Source: Erythrocercus mccallii (Eukaryota; Chordata; Aves; Passeriformes; Dicruridae). Taken from it: a stretch of 64,000 bases of DNA. Shown one piece after another: positions 47,346 through 59,527 of the stretch. The stretch lies in contig VZRG01000033.1 of NCBI GenBank assembly GCA_013397435.1, positions 7,703 to 71,702 of the forward strand. Direction: 5' to 3'. A program made the translations under genes and the position numbers. How positions within the stretch are numbered: the first letter of the stretch is position 1; every line of letters starts with the position of its first letter. The notes under the pieces are model-generated. The model worked only from the letters and a program-made list of their open reading frames with translations. It ran no database searches and was not told the origin of the DNA.

Positions 47346-49960
47346 GTGAAAAATGAGGTCACCTACCTCAGAGCCCCTCTGTGTTCAGTATGGTAACACA
47401 GGAAAGGATCACAGATTTTCCACTGCTTGTATTCTTATGGGGTGGCAAGGCACAATGGCCACAACTCTGCTGACGTGAGTCTGTGCTTTGGGATAAGAAG
47501 AAGAAAACATCCTTTGTTACGGTGGAGCCTGAAGGTAAGAAAAGTTTATCCTACTGTTAGCAAGTGTTTTCCAACGCTTCACATAAAGTTCCTTATTCCT
47601 TCACATGAATTAAAAAGAAGAGGGAGAAAAATACACTCTTATTCATCAGCAGGATGACCTTTGTTTTCAGTACTGTATTCATGTGAATCAGTAAATGATT
47701 CCTGCTCCACTAAATTTGTAACCTAAACACAAGAAACTAGAAATAGAGGCAAGGGCTTTAGCAGATAATGGAAAGGTGGCAAACTGTATGTTCATTTTTG
47801 GCACTTTCTAGGAAAGGTTTTAGCCATGTTGATGAGAGAAATGGAATGCAAAAATGTACACTGAAGTGAGGCTAAATGAGGGGGACTGAGCATGCTAAGG
47901 GCAACGCAGTGGGAATGAAGTTAAAAGGAGAAGATTCTGGGAAGACATTGTAGAAGAGTCAAAGACAAGCCAAGAAATTCCAAACTAAACTGTATAATAT
48001 AGTTTGTCTACCAAGAGGTCCCCATTTTGTCTCTGTCAAATGACACGTCTCTAGCTGAACAAACACAAGAATTTGTCTTTAAAGCCATAGAGCAGGAAAG
48101 GAGCATGCAGAGGAATGGAAAGGAGTGTTTTGTCAAGATTCTCTGTGTGGATACGAGGGTGTGTGTCTCAAGCACAGTTCAGGGAAGTGCTAAGAGAAGA
48201 GGTGGCACCTTTGAAGCCACATTCCACATTGAGTGACACATCTGTCATTGTACAGCAGGCTCTTCACAAAAGAAATGCATCCTGTAGACTGGAAGAGGAT
48301 GATGACACAACTGTATTTTTTAGCTGCTCCAAGGACACTGCCTTCAGGAACACTTGCTGTGGCTCTCTTCCATGCTGAGTTCAAAGCATTCTCCTTCTGT
48401 GCACCTTAAAACTCTGCACTTCAGAAAATTGCAGTCTATTTTCAGTTGCTGACTGGTCCACTGTGAATTAAAATGGGGTGTTCAGAAGGGTGAAATCAGA
48501 ACCATTTATAATCCAAATTTGTTCTTTGTTTTTTTAATTTCTTTTTCCTTCCCTCTCTCCTCCTTGACATAATTGGGGCACATTAGCTTCACTGTCTCAG
48601 TTCATTAGGTCATTTCTGAAAATCGAAATTCACAGTTTTGTGTTTATTGGTGTCTTTTTATTTGTAGGAAATCATTTGCAGTGAAACTACTTCTAAATTT
48701 CCTACTGTGTAGAAGACTCCAGAGCTGTTTGCTTATACTTCATCAGAAGAACTGCTGGAAATAATAGCTCTGAGTTAGGGAATGATGTTGCCTAAGGAAT
48801 CTAGCTTTGATAATTAAAAATGCCAGTCCCTTATGATGCTGAAAACCCTCAGTTCTTGTGGACTCCAGAGGGTTCTCAGCTCTGCAACCTCATGACCTAA
48901 TTATGAAGTGGTGGCATAAGCTTTTCAGAACATGCATAGGGCAAGTTTATCTCTGCTGCAGGATCAAAAACCAGTGCAAGAACAGATGAATGGCACCTAT
49001 GGGATATCCAAGGGTATTTTTTTTTTAACTATATTTAACTGATGATGTTTCTTTAGCCTATTATGCTTATAACAGCTGGTCTTTTTCTATTTACAACTGA
49101 CAGAAATTGAAAAGATTCAGAAACTGAAAATTTAGAAAGACGACCTGTAAAGAAAACAACTTTCAGTTTACATAAGAGATGTTTTTATTGAATCTTTACA
49201 TGGCCTTTACAGAGGAAGAAAAAATGCAGGATTATCTCCACAGGAGAGAAACAGTCTAGTGATTTATATTTTAGAAGATTACTGGTGAATGGTAAATCTC
49301 TTCATTTTGCTTTTCACAGTCTTTTTTCTCAGCGTCACTTTTTTCTTTCTTTTTCATTTCCCTTCATCCTTTTTCCTGTCAATAATATACCTTCCCTCCT
49401 TTTTCCAAATTATAATTTAAAATGTCAGCCTAACATATGACAATAGTAAGTCAGTTCATTCTATCTTTAATGGTGCCTTTGAGTCCAGAAGAACTTTCCT
49501 TGCCCATTTTTCCTGCTTGTTTAAAGATATTCCCAAACAGCCCCCGTGAATACACGTGAGAGGCAGTAAGATGCTGGCAAGCCTTTAACTAGTGCTTGCA
49601 ACTGGAGAAACTACTCTGAAGTTTCAATGTGCAGAACACTTTAGCAGAATACTTGCTTTATATTCTAAAGTCAGCCCTTGGCTTACTTGTAAGACTTACT
49701 ACAGCCTGAGTGGGAACTGTGTTTGATTGTTAAATATGACTTTGAAAGTAAACACTTTTGTTAGGACTTCTGTAATGGACTTGGAAATCTTTTAATCCAA
49801 AGTTTTGTTCCTGGAACGATTAGCTGCCTGTGCTCTAGCCTGAGGGAAACTGCCACAAGGGAAAATAATATGAAAAATGGATGTCAATGAAGAACTGTGC
49901 CACTTGAAATTCATTTCCTTGTCTGTGATGTTTCCAGAGAATAAAACATCATTTTTATAA
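47346..49960. other. Intergenic, no gene seen
   Basis: Unique DNA. Overlapping frames at 48027-48236 and 48115-48378 have no domain. A T-rich patch with CTTT units lies at 49317-49375. No RNA gene recognised. Confidence 0.4.
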
Positions 49961-49962
49961 AA

Positions 49963-50026
<64 letters not shown>

Positions 50027-50029
50027 AAA
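49961..50029. repeat. (GAAA)17 microsatellite
   Basis: About seventeen uninterrupted GAAA tetranucleotides over 69 bases. Pure arrays of this length are usually length-polymorphic; the purine strand can form triplex-like structures. Confidence 0.97.
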
Positions 50030-53028
50030 GTGTAAACCTTACCAGTGATAATATATTATAACTTCCTAAAAGAAAGACTTTGGAAAAATAATTAAATAAT
50101 TTACACATTTTGTTTGCTCATTCATTGCAATTTCTTTTCTGTGGAAATATTCAATGGTGTCAGTAGTCTAGAGCTGGTGGTGATATTGTTACTCCTCTAA
50201 TACCAGGAGGTGGAGTTGTCAGTGGGAAATTCAGTTATTAGTCTTTTACTGGGTAGGTGATGGTTGGGAATGTATGTGCAGGTGTGAAGATGGGTTGTTT
50301 CCTGGGATATCAATAAAGTTCTGGCAAGACCTGAGAGACCCTTCTGGGCAGATTCTGAACTTTACCTATGAATTTGACAGTGGGAAGGGAAATGAGTCTT
50401 TTACAAATCAAATTAAATTAACAGGATAAAGATGCCCCTCTAATCAACAGTTTCATGTACCCCAGCTTACCAACATGTGCAGCACAGGACGAGTACTCAA
50501 AATTTCAGTATTGTAGGAGGAAAACACAAGTAAAGACAATGAATTTAAATATACTTAGAAATGTAGGGAGTTTTTGCAGAAAAAAAGTCCTCTACAGAAA
50601 GTGATTCTTCCTTTTTCTAACAGGGCAAAACTGCCACCCCAGAGAACTGACATTATTTAGGGAGATTATATAAAGCAGGAGCAGGGGAAAGCTGACAGGT
50701 GCTAAAGAGTATTCAGGTCAGACAAAGACATCTGCCAAAGACATCAGTCATACAAGATAAGGAAAATTACAATTGAACTGCAGGAGGAAAATGTGCTGGT
50801 CACAAAGGAGTGTCCTGAAAACTTAATGGCATATCAGAACACAAAGCTAAATAAAAAAGCCAAATATTAAATAAAATCTATATATCTTAGTGAAAGGCTA
50901 AAAAGGCTAGGAAGGTGAACTTGATTACTTGGTAATGTGGCAAGAAGCCTTCTGTAACTTGGAGGAATGAAAGATAGAAATAAATTGTTTGAAAAACTGT
51001 ATTTGACTACTCATAATGAGTAGATTTAAGTTATTTGATGATTGAGTAGTGCTACACCTAAATTATTTCATATTCTTCAAAGAGGTTCACTTTCTTAATA
51101 CATGGAAATGCCTACAGAAATACTGTATATATTTCACAGATTATGACATTTATTTCATTACCAGCGTCCTGACCAAACTATTTTCTATGAAAAAACCCAA
51201 AAGACATCAATAAGATATAAGATATCAACTGGTTAAAGACTCCAAAAGGGGTGACTTTGAGTATCTGGCTCTAAGCTACAATGAATAAATAATACTCTTT
51301 TTGTAACATACGAGACAATCCAATTGGAAACAGCTGAAATGCCAGATGTGACACTGATATAATTAAGCCCTCTCTATTAAGTGACTGTGGAGTTGGAAGT
51401 ACAGTATTGGAGGCTACTTTAGACAGCTCACTATAAATCTTTGCAGTAATCTGCGAAGAGCAATAGTGTAACACAGAAAAAATAGAAAGATATAGTACCA
51501 TCACTTTATTAACTCTATACTCTAGCTGAAGCCATATACATATAAATGAGAAGAGGCCAACAGGTACATGGCAAAGACATAGAAGCATGAAGCAATTTTG
51601 ATCTGAAGAAAGAGATGAAGTAATGAATTTTACGAAAGAAAAAAAGACACAATGAAGGTATACAAGATAGTCAATATTTATAAGAAGCTAAATCTGAAGC
51701 TTCTATTTACTTTCTGAAGATTTCATCAAAAAGGGGCTTTGGTTTGAAATTGAAAGCCTCTGCAATTAAAACTGATAAAAGGAAATACATTTAAAGATAA
51801 TACTTAATTAACCTGTGGTGTTTATGTAGACAATGCAAATATCCTCAGGACATTAAATAGGAAGCAACAACAACAAAAAAATCAGTAACTTAAGCCCTCA
51901 GATCTTAGCATGTTTGCCAGCCTGGAAAAAAAAGTGTCTGTGAGCAGGGTATTTCAAAAAATTATTAATTTGGTTTTTCACTTTCTCTCATGTGTTGGAT
52001 ACTGTTTAGGTTACCAGAGCATCTGTGTGTCATTTGTTTTAGAAAAGAGGTGAAAAGATAGATGCAAAAATACCCCTTGCAAAAGTGGCAATAAGTGCTT
52101 TGACTTCCCAGCTGCTCTCTGAAATCTCAGATTTCAAATCTTGAAGATGGAATATTTTTAAAACCCTTCTAAAATATTATGGGAGAATTAACATATATTT
52201 TTTGTATAATTTTCTTTATTTAGAAAAAGGAAATAATTGTCTGTCCCAAAGTGAGGGACTGTCATAATAGGTAGTAATATCCTTGTATCTGTTTTCATCA
52301 TTTGTATATGTGAGTGAAGGATGGAATGAAAAAAGAAAATTCTATGTGTATTTTGTTATTTATTTGGGAAATGAGCCAACATGGCAAAGGAAGGAAATGA
52401 TGGCCCTGAACCCTCTTCCCTGAATCTGAGCATTGTGTGAGGTTTTGAGGTTGTGGCTCCTGATTAGGATGGCGTGCTGGGCTGGTGTGGTTGAAGCATA
52501 CCAATAAGAGGCAGGAAGGTGATCTGATTAGTATCTTATCTGTCTGTCCTTGAATCCCCCATGCTTGTGACCTTGTCTGCATTCATACAGACTTGCTGGG
52601 AAAGTGTGTGATTACAGCAGAAGTCCATCAGAAAGTGGACTCATTTCAAGTGCAACACTAGGACGGTCTAACTACTCTGCTTTTGAGCCCTATGATGACT
52701 TCCCTGGTAATCTCTTTTCAGGTTACCTGCTGGCAATGGCTTATTTGCATATCTCTTAAGGACATTTAGGGTTAAGGCTGCATTTTTAATAAGTATTTTT
52801 AGAAGACTATGTTAATTTTCCACATTCAAAACCAGATTGCCTTTTTCATGGAGACATACATATGAGAGTCCTTTCAGATTAGGTTCACACTCTGAAAACT
52901 TATTTCAGAGATCACACATAATGCACATTAAAATCAAACCAATGTAGGTCATCATTTGGCTCTGTGAGGATACTCAGAGGATGAGGAAAGTAGAGGAGCT
53001 CATGTCCACCTCAAATATTGTGGAGTGG
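50030..53028. other. Intergenic, no gene seen
   Basis: AT-rich unique DNA without coding frame or recognised transposon. The minus-strand frame at 51271-51588 shows no domain. Confidence 0.4.
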
Positions 53029-53617
53029 TGTCACTGTTGAACACAAAATAAAGACGATTGACTCCAGTTTGAAGGCAGAAGAAAATCAGAAAGCTTTATT
53101 TACAATTCATTCAGCCTTTTTCTAACATTTATAACATTTTTTATAACTAAAAAGGCACGTTATTGGTCCATAGGATTGACACCTCTCTCCACTGGTTAAG
53201 TAACAGAAACAACAAAACAACACCTGGGAGAGAAGTTGTTATGGGGAAAGAAATATTGTTTACACAAATAGTTTTGAAACAAGGAAAACTGTTGAAAAGT
53301 TCCCCTTGGGAAGCGCTAGCAACTCTCAGGCCCAGAAATATCAGGCCTACAGAGTGGCAAGCACTGGGGTCTACTACCTGGATATGAACTATCTGGAGGT
53401 GAGGAAGCCTTAGCTGTTCCTCAGACGGAACCAGTTACAGTTTACAAACTGTAACTGAGAGGGGATATGTGTGGGGAGGGAGGAAAGGGGAGAAAGTAAT
53501 CTGCATATGCTGAAAACTGTCATCCCTGAGATGGCAAAGGGCTTAGAAAGGGAGCTGTGACTCTTAGGCAACACTGTAGCGGAAATAAAGCAGCCAAGAT
53601 TTTCCCATCCACTGACA
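53029..53617 (-). mobile_element. Solo retroviral LTR, minus strand
   Basis: Read on the minus strand from 53617 to 53029 the segment begins TGTCAGTG and ends CAGTGACA, an inverted pair with one mismatch and TG...CA ends. Toward the 3' side it has, in LTR order, a CCAAT box (GGACCAATAACG, complement of 53157-53168), a TATA box (TATAAAAAA, complement of 53137-53145) and a poly(A) signal (AATAAAGC, complement of 53093-53100), followed by a U5-like end CTTTATTTTGTGTTCAACAGTGACA. No internal retroviral sequence is recognised on either side, so it is a solo LTR. A target-site duplication is not evident (AGTGG against ATGAG), perhaps from age. The ERV class cannot be settled by eye. Confidence 0.7.
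53432..53457. repeat. 26-bp near-perfect inverted repeat inside the LTR
   Basis: CAGTTACAGTTT and AAACTGTAACTG are perfect 12-bp arms around a 2-bp AC centre. Each outer arm carries a CAGTTA/TAACTG core, the recognition type of MYB proteins, and inner CAGTTT/AAACTG is close to it. It sits in the U3 half of the LTR, where enhancers normally lie. Confidence 0.85.
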
Positions 53618-53799
53618 ATGAGAGAAAATTCTCAGTTATTTCTTAGCAGAGAGAGCATTTTTCTTATGAAAACATTTTTTCAGTGCATTCTCTGCAGGCT
53701 TTCAATGCCTATAATTACATGTCCCTGCTCTAAGCAGCTAATGATTTACTTTCACACAGGGTACTCTAAGAAGGACAACAAAAAAGTGGGATGGGGAGC
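53618..53799. other. Short intergenic spacer
   Basis: Unique sequence right of the LTR; no retroviral internal region recognised. Confidence 0.4.
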
Positions 53800-54130
53800 A
53801 TCAGGGCACTAAGGCTAGGGAGATTATGCAGGAGATGATATGGACACAGCATGGAGAAGGGCTTATTTTGCATTTGCATCCATTTTATGACTGCTCCACG
53901 TTGCTAAGCTAACATAAAGAGGCCTCATGTAAATGAGTCAAACCTCTCTGGGTAAGAGATTGAATGGATTTTAGTGGACACACATTCTTGTAGCAATCAT
54001 GATAGAGTGGCTTTAAACAGTGGCTGGAATCTAAAATTATTTTGGCACTGACTGCCTGGTTTGATATTGGCATGGGAAGCCTGGTTGCCAAGGGGATTCC
54101 CCTGAACCTGTTTGAGCCTACCACAGCAAT
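53800..54130. promoter_or_regulatory. Putative conserved element with POU octamer
   Basis: Non-repetitive block with an exact octamer ATTTGCAT at 53872-53879, then TTTTATGACTGCTCCACGTTGC, CATGTAAATGAGTCAAACC (a second octamer-like core), and TTTGATATTGGCATGGGAAGCCTGGTTGCCAAGG, which holds NFI-type TTGGC and GCCAA half-sites and an RFX-like GTTGCCA. The cluster suggests a neural or developmental enhancer; inference only. Confidence 0.4.
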
Positions 54131-57100
54131 TCACAACCAGTGATCCTCCAAGAGGGCTGATATCTGCTCCAAAACCATTAGCCTCGTGACGTTTCTGTTA
54201 CCTTGGATGTTTTGTGGGAAAAAGCAGCAGAAGTCTGCTGTGTGGAAATGGGACATTTATCCATATTTCCAAAACATCTGTTGACATTATATATGCTGAG
54301 TAATTTCATTTCAAAATTGTCATATTTTTCAACATAGGACATCTGTGCTGGTAGGCAGTATCTATAAAGTGCAAACAAAGATGAAATTAGATGTACAATA
54401 AATATGCTCAGACAAATATTACTTTTTGGGTAGAGAAGCAAACATGCAGTGTAACACTTTTATCAGCTATTCTCTTTTGTCAGGGAATGCTGTTTCTCCA
54501 TTCAACCATCTAGTAAGAGACCAATATATAGGTTACATGCCCCAAGCAATTCTGAGATTATGAAAGTTTTCTATCCATGTAAACAAGTTTGTTATCCAAG
54601 CCCTAGCTTTTAAATTCCCTTGGTACTTGACCTTTGCTGAGCAAGTTGAATTCATAATGCCAGAGTTCTCCACACACACAGGGTGAGACAGTTTTGGTAC
54701 CTAGTCTGGGAGTCCCAAAAGCTCATGTGTAAAAGTTACTCAGTAGGTTAGCACCAAAAAAGCGAGGAGCCACAAGCTATACTCTTGTATCAAGCCAGGA
54801 ATCAGAGCCTGGAACAACTGTGGGTCTTTGTGAGGCAAGATGTTGACCTGTCATTTGCAGGATGCTACCTCATAAATTGTACAGTGTTTCTATGCTGTTA
54901 TGGAGTCATGAGAGCTCTAACTTGCATTATCCTCACGGGTTCTGCATTCTAGGCAGTGCCTTCAACACCACCTTTTTGGGTCAAATACTCTATGACCCTT
55001 CTGTTGAAGCTGGGCTCCTGCTTTTGAGGCAAGCGCTTCAAACACTCAACTGTGATGTAAGAAGTGGGTACTATTCATAACTGCCACAGCTTTTCACACA
55101 AAGCAATCTGAGTTAAGTTTGGTCAGAGAATGGCTAGAAATCTAGGCTCCTCTGAGATCTCAGACATCAGTGCATCTTTCTGAATTGTTAATGAAAGGTG
55201 ATTTATCTAGGCAGCTAGCTCAGTAAAGAGAAAGATGCCAGAGAATTTCCTCAGTAATACATCTATAACTATCAGGGAGACATATCCCTGACACCTAAGT
55301 GGGTTAGATAGGGTTTTCTTCAATTGCTTTCCTGATTTGAGTGACTCAAATTTTAACTGTGTTCTATTTTGAGTTTGAAGAAGATCTGCCCGTGCTCCAT
55401 GTTCCAGCTATCACATACTGTCTCAGGAAAGACACATGACAAGGGAGTGTGAATACAGAGCTATGAGAGACCTAGGCAGAACTGATTTTTTTTTGCATCA
55501 GTCCTGGTGCTCTGGCTCTGCCCCGCTGTTGTGCAAGAATGAGGGGAACAGTGGATCAGGGAGAAGAGCCAGAGCATGAGGCTCAGAGACTGTATGTGCA
55601 CAGAGACTGTAGAGTTACAGAGAGCTTGGTTTGTCAGTCTTTTTGTCGCAAAAAATTACTGAATTGGTGGAGCCTCTTCCACCAACCACGAGTATTGCCT
55701 GGTGCATTCCCACTTGTCTTTCAGCAGCAGCTTGCATTTCCAGGGCTTTGCTGTCAAAAAAGTAAATATATAGGTAATGACCAGTTTTATGTCATAGGGA
55801 TTGTCCATTTCTAATGGAAATTTAAGTTACTTTCATCACAGGTTTGGGGTCTTTTTCATATTTATTTGAATTACTACAGTAATTTTGAAAATTGATATAC
55901 TTGTGTATTGAGAGAGTTCACAAGGTCACTCATCTTGTGCCTCTTAAATCATCATTTCACTTTCTTTCCCTTCCCTCAAATTTTCACTGAATCTGAGAGA
56001 TGACACCTCAGTCTCTAAGGCAATTAAAGCTGCTTTCAGATCTAGATGTTTGAGCCCTAAATGAACGTTAATACAAAACTCATATCCACAATAGGCATTA
56101 TTTTTTCTATTTTTCACCTCAAAGACCCTGTCAGATCCTTCAAAACAAGGTCTTCATAGATTCATTCACTATCTGTGGAACTTACCAAGACCATGGGAAT
56201 CTGGGGTTCACAACTTTGCTTACTGTTGTTTCTCAAACATGCATCCTTCACCTCTTCACAAAGTTCCTTTGGTCTACGGAAGAGCAGCCAAAAAAGCAGG
56301 CAGATGTTCAGACTCATGGTGGTTACTTCCTCTTGAAATATTAGCTCTTGAAATATTTCTTCCACGAAACAGCTTTTGTTTTCCTTGTTTTCCTTTTTTT
56401 TAAAAAAATTGTCACTAGCCTATTCCTCTGTTGTAAGTACAGTTGCCCTCTGGAAGCAGAGGGAAACAGCTGAGAAAATTTATCAGGATCTTATAACATG
56501 AAGTGTTTTACAACTACTCAAGAGAGGGAGGCATGGTGACTTAGAATGTGGTATGAATAGCTTAGAGAAGTGGTGTTTCTTATCTGAAGTACCTGTACAG
56601 CTACAAGCATTCTCTTAACTTGGGCTGTAAAGAAAACTTGTCACTTGTAGTCAGAGAAAGTTTGGCAAAAGTTATATCTACCTTGGCTAGAGAGTATAAA
56701 TGTCATAAAGTGGGCTTTAAGTTTGCTGTTGCCGTTGCATAAAAACATCTACATTCAAGATGTGTTCTATTACCTGCAGTTAGGCTCATCCTTGAAAATA
56801 TATGTTAGCATAGCTCTGTGGTGTGCTGTATGTCAGGTTTATTAATAATGAAAAAATGCCCTTGATATAGCATTTGTTCCAATTTACTTAGGTATCAAAT
56901 CATTTTGGAACCTCATGTTTCAGATTTGACGTAAATAAATCTGCAGATATTATAGAAACGATCCTGAACTTACAGTTCCCAGGAGTTGTTTGTAATGCAG
57001 CCTATTCTCAAACAAAATCTGGCTAAGAAGCAAAATTTATTTGATATAACAAAGACTTCCATGCATCTTTCACTATGTTATGCTATTCATTGATAGTGTG

Positions 57101-58800
57101 AAATGTATTATCGATTGCTACAAGGTAGTCTGGTAGAGTACTGTGCAAGTATTGAAGCTTACAGATTCATTATATTACTGTGCAGTAGATTTATTCTTTG
57201 CATAATATCTACTAATCGTATATTATTTGGAAGAGAAACATTAGTTTATGAGTGTGAAACAAGATATTGCTTTAGAAGAACGCATATAAATCTTTATATG
57301 GAAGATATTAGGTATTGGTATAAAAAGGATCATTTTTCACGCAGTCTGGAAAAATGATGTTTATCAAGGATTATTAAAGTTGAAAAATCAACCCTTCAGA
57401 ATGGTAGAAAGTACCAGATTGTGCGTATGCTTCCAAAGACCTTCAATCTTTATAATATGTTTCAATAAATTGTGGTAGAATATGGTGATTCCTTGTAGAT
57501 GGTCTTCAGTTTGGAATTTCTTTATTGAGATAGCAAAATGACACATGCTCAAAGAAACATGATTCAAAATTTAAAACACATATAAAAATATCCTGGACTG
57601 ACCTTCAGAGTAATTTCAGTGGTTACAAAAGCTGTCTGTGGGTTTGGAGACCATGTCAAAATTAATGATATTCAATTTTAAAAGTTTCATTTCTAACCAA
57701 TTTTTTATACTTTCCCTTTATTCTTCAGTAGGGAAAAAATGAACTGTTCAGTGTAGAAAGAGGACACTTGCTAACTTAGCTGCACTGAAAATCTACTGGA
57801 AAGAACCAGCCAGTTTTGAAGACTGCTATTGAGGAACTAAGTTTGCCAACATTCTAATCCAAAACAATTACACTAGAACTCTTGGCAAATTGACTATCTT
57901 TACAGGTGTGGTTTTTTCACTTACCCTGACACATTGAGACTTAGAAATATAATTTTCAGTAATGGATGAGTCAAATTTGATCTGAATAAAAGAAAAGATT
58001 TTTGAAAAAAAAAAATATTAATGAGAAAATAATTTCAGATATATAAATAACTGATAAAAAAAGTGGAGACCAGGATTCCTTCTACACATGAGAAAATTTA
58101 CTGCCCACCAGAATAATGAAGCAAATGAACTTCAGGTGCTGGAAATCTTATAATATTCTTCTTAGAAATAGTGATTTATAGGTAAAATAGTAAACAAACA
58201 TCATATATAAAAAAGGTGATTTCCTGTCGTGAAATTTCATGGTAAGCTGGAAACGGACTTTTGCATGAAGACCACAGCACCTTCATGCAAATATAAACCC
58301 TTCAGGTAACTAAAATAGTAAAACTTGCTGTGTAGTACTTTTAGGATTTAGCATTAAGCATTTTGAAGTTTCAGCATATTATCACTAGAAACTATTTTTG
58401 GCTTCACAAATTATTCTTTAAAGCTTTAAAAATGAAATCCTCTTTCCCTTCATGTCTAAAAATAAGCATAGGTAAACTCTAATTTTCTGGAGGTCGTGAC
58501 AGATGAGTAAAATCCTCATAAAATCAGGGTTGGTTATAAGAAATCTCAGGCTTGATACAATGATTGGGTACAAGGATTGCTATGAATTTTGAATGCCAAA
58601 GGCATTCAGGGCTTAGCTGCCTTTCCTTATGCTACATGAATAGTAGTGTTTATTCTTTACAACGTGAAATTATTGTGCTTAGTCCAGTGGGCTTTGCTCT
58701 GACAATGACTATTATAAAGAAGACCCAGGCATTTCCATCCCCTCAGGAGGCATACAGTGCCTGGATAATAGCAAAACGTATGTGGCTTTGCTGCTTGTAG
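54131..58800. other. Intergenic, no gene seen
   Basis: AT-rich unique DNA without coding frame, RNA gene or recognised transposon. Frames at 54178-54441, 55539-55814 and 57103-57357 show no domain. Confidence 0.4.
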
Positions 58801-59497
58801 TGTTTAAGGAATAGTCAGCAGGAATCTCATGCAGAGATGGAAGCGATGGTCGTGTGTACTTAGAGCGGTGCTCGTAGGGTCTCTGGTTATGGTGGCAGAG
58901 GGAGCGAGGGCTTTCGGGCCTGGGGGAAAATGTGGCAAAGAAAGATCTGCCAGTTAACCTGCTGACAGTGAGTGAGTAAACAGGGCTATGCAGTTGCTAT
59001 GCAGGGCTTAATCATAAGCTTCCAAAAGAGTATAGCAGGCATGCTGAAAGCAGGCTGAAATGTTTGGAAGTATGCAATCTAAAAAAGGTGGTTAGAAATT
59101 ATTATGAAGAGGAAAACACCTGAAATGTCTGTCTTCTTCAGTGAGTTTCTGAATCTATAGATAATGATGTGGCCATACATGCTGTTTACTGCATTCCTGA
59201 TAAGCTTTTGGTCATGTATCAGAAGTAAGATAATCTGTAATATCACAACACATTGCTTGCATACTTGAGTCAAAATGAAATACCTTTTTTGGTAAAGTCA
59301 GAATGAGAAAATATAAGAGGCAAGACATTTTGGCAGATGAGATCCAGGCTGTGGTAGAACCTACATTATAATAAACATCATAAAGTCTGCGTATATAAAG
59401 ACGCTGAGAAAAATCCAATTTTAAAAAAGGTTTAAATATCTGAATAATCATTTTGACAGAATAACTATGTGCAAGGTGCCAGTTATTATTGGATTGT
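58801..59497. other. Intergenic with CpG-bearing patch
   Basis: A patch at about 58840-58930 has several CpGs (GAAGCGATGGTCGTG, AGAGCGGTGCTCGTAGG, GGGAGCGAGGGCTTTCGGG) on an AT-rich background. It is too short for a CpG island and may be an old regulatory element or decayed GC-rich insertion. The rest is unremarkable. Confidence 0.35.
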
Positions 59498-59527
59498 GTA
59501 TAAATATATATATATGTATACATACAT
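59498..59527. repeat. (AT)n/(GTATAC)n microsatellite
   Basis: Short alternating purine-pyrimidine AT tract followed by GTATACATAC. Confidence 0.75.

Noticed and set aside
45187..53617. The two LTR candidates as 5' and 3' LTRs of one provirus
   Set aside because: Their sequences and ends differ and no retroviral internal genes lie between them.
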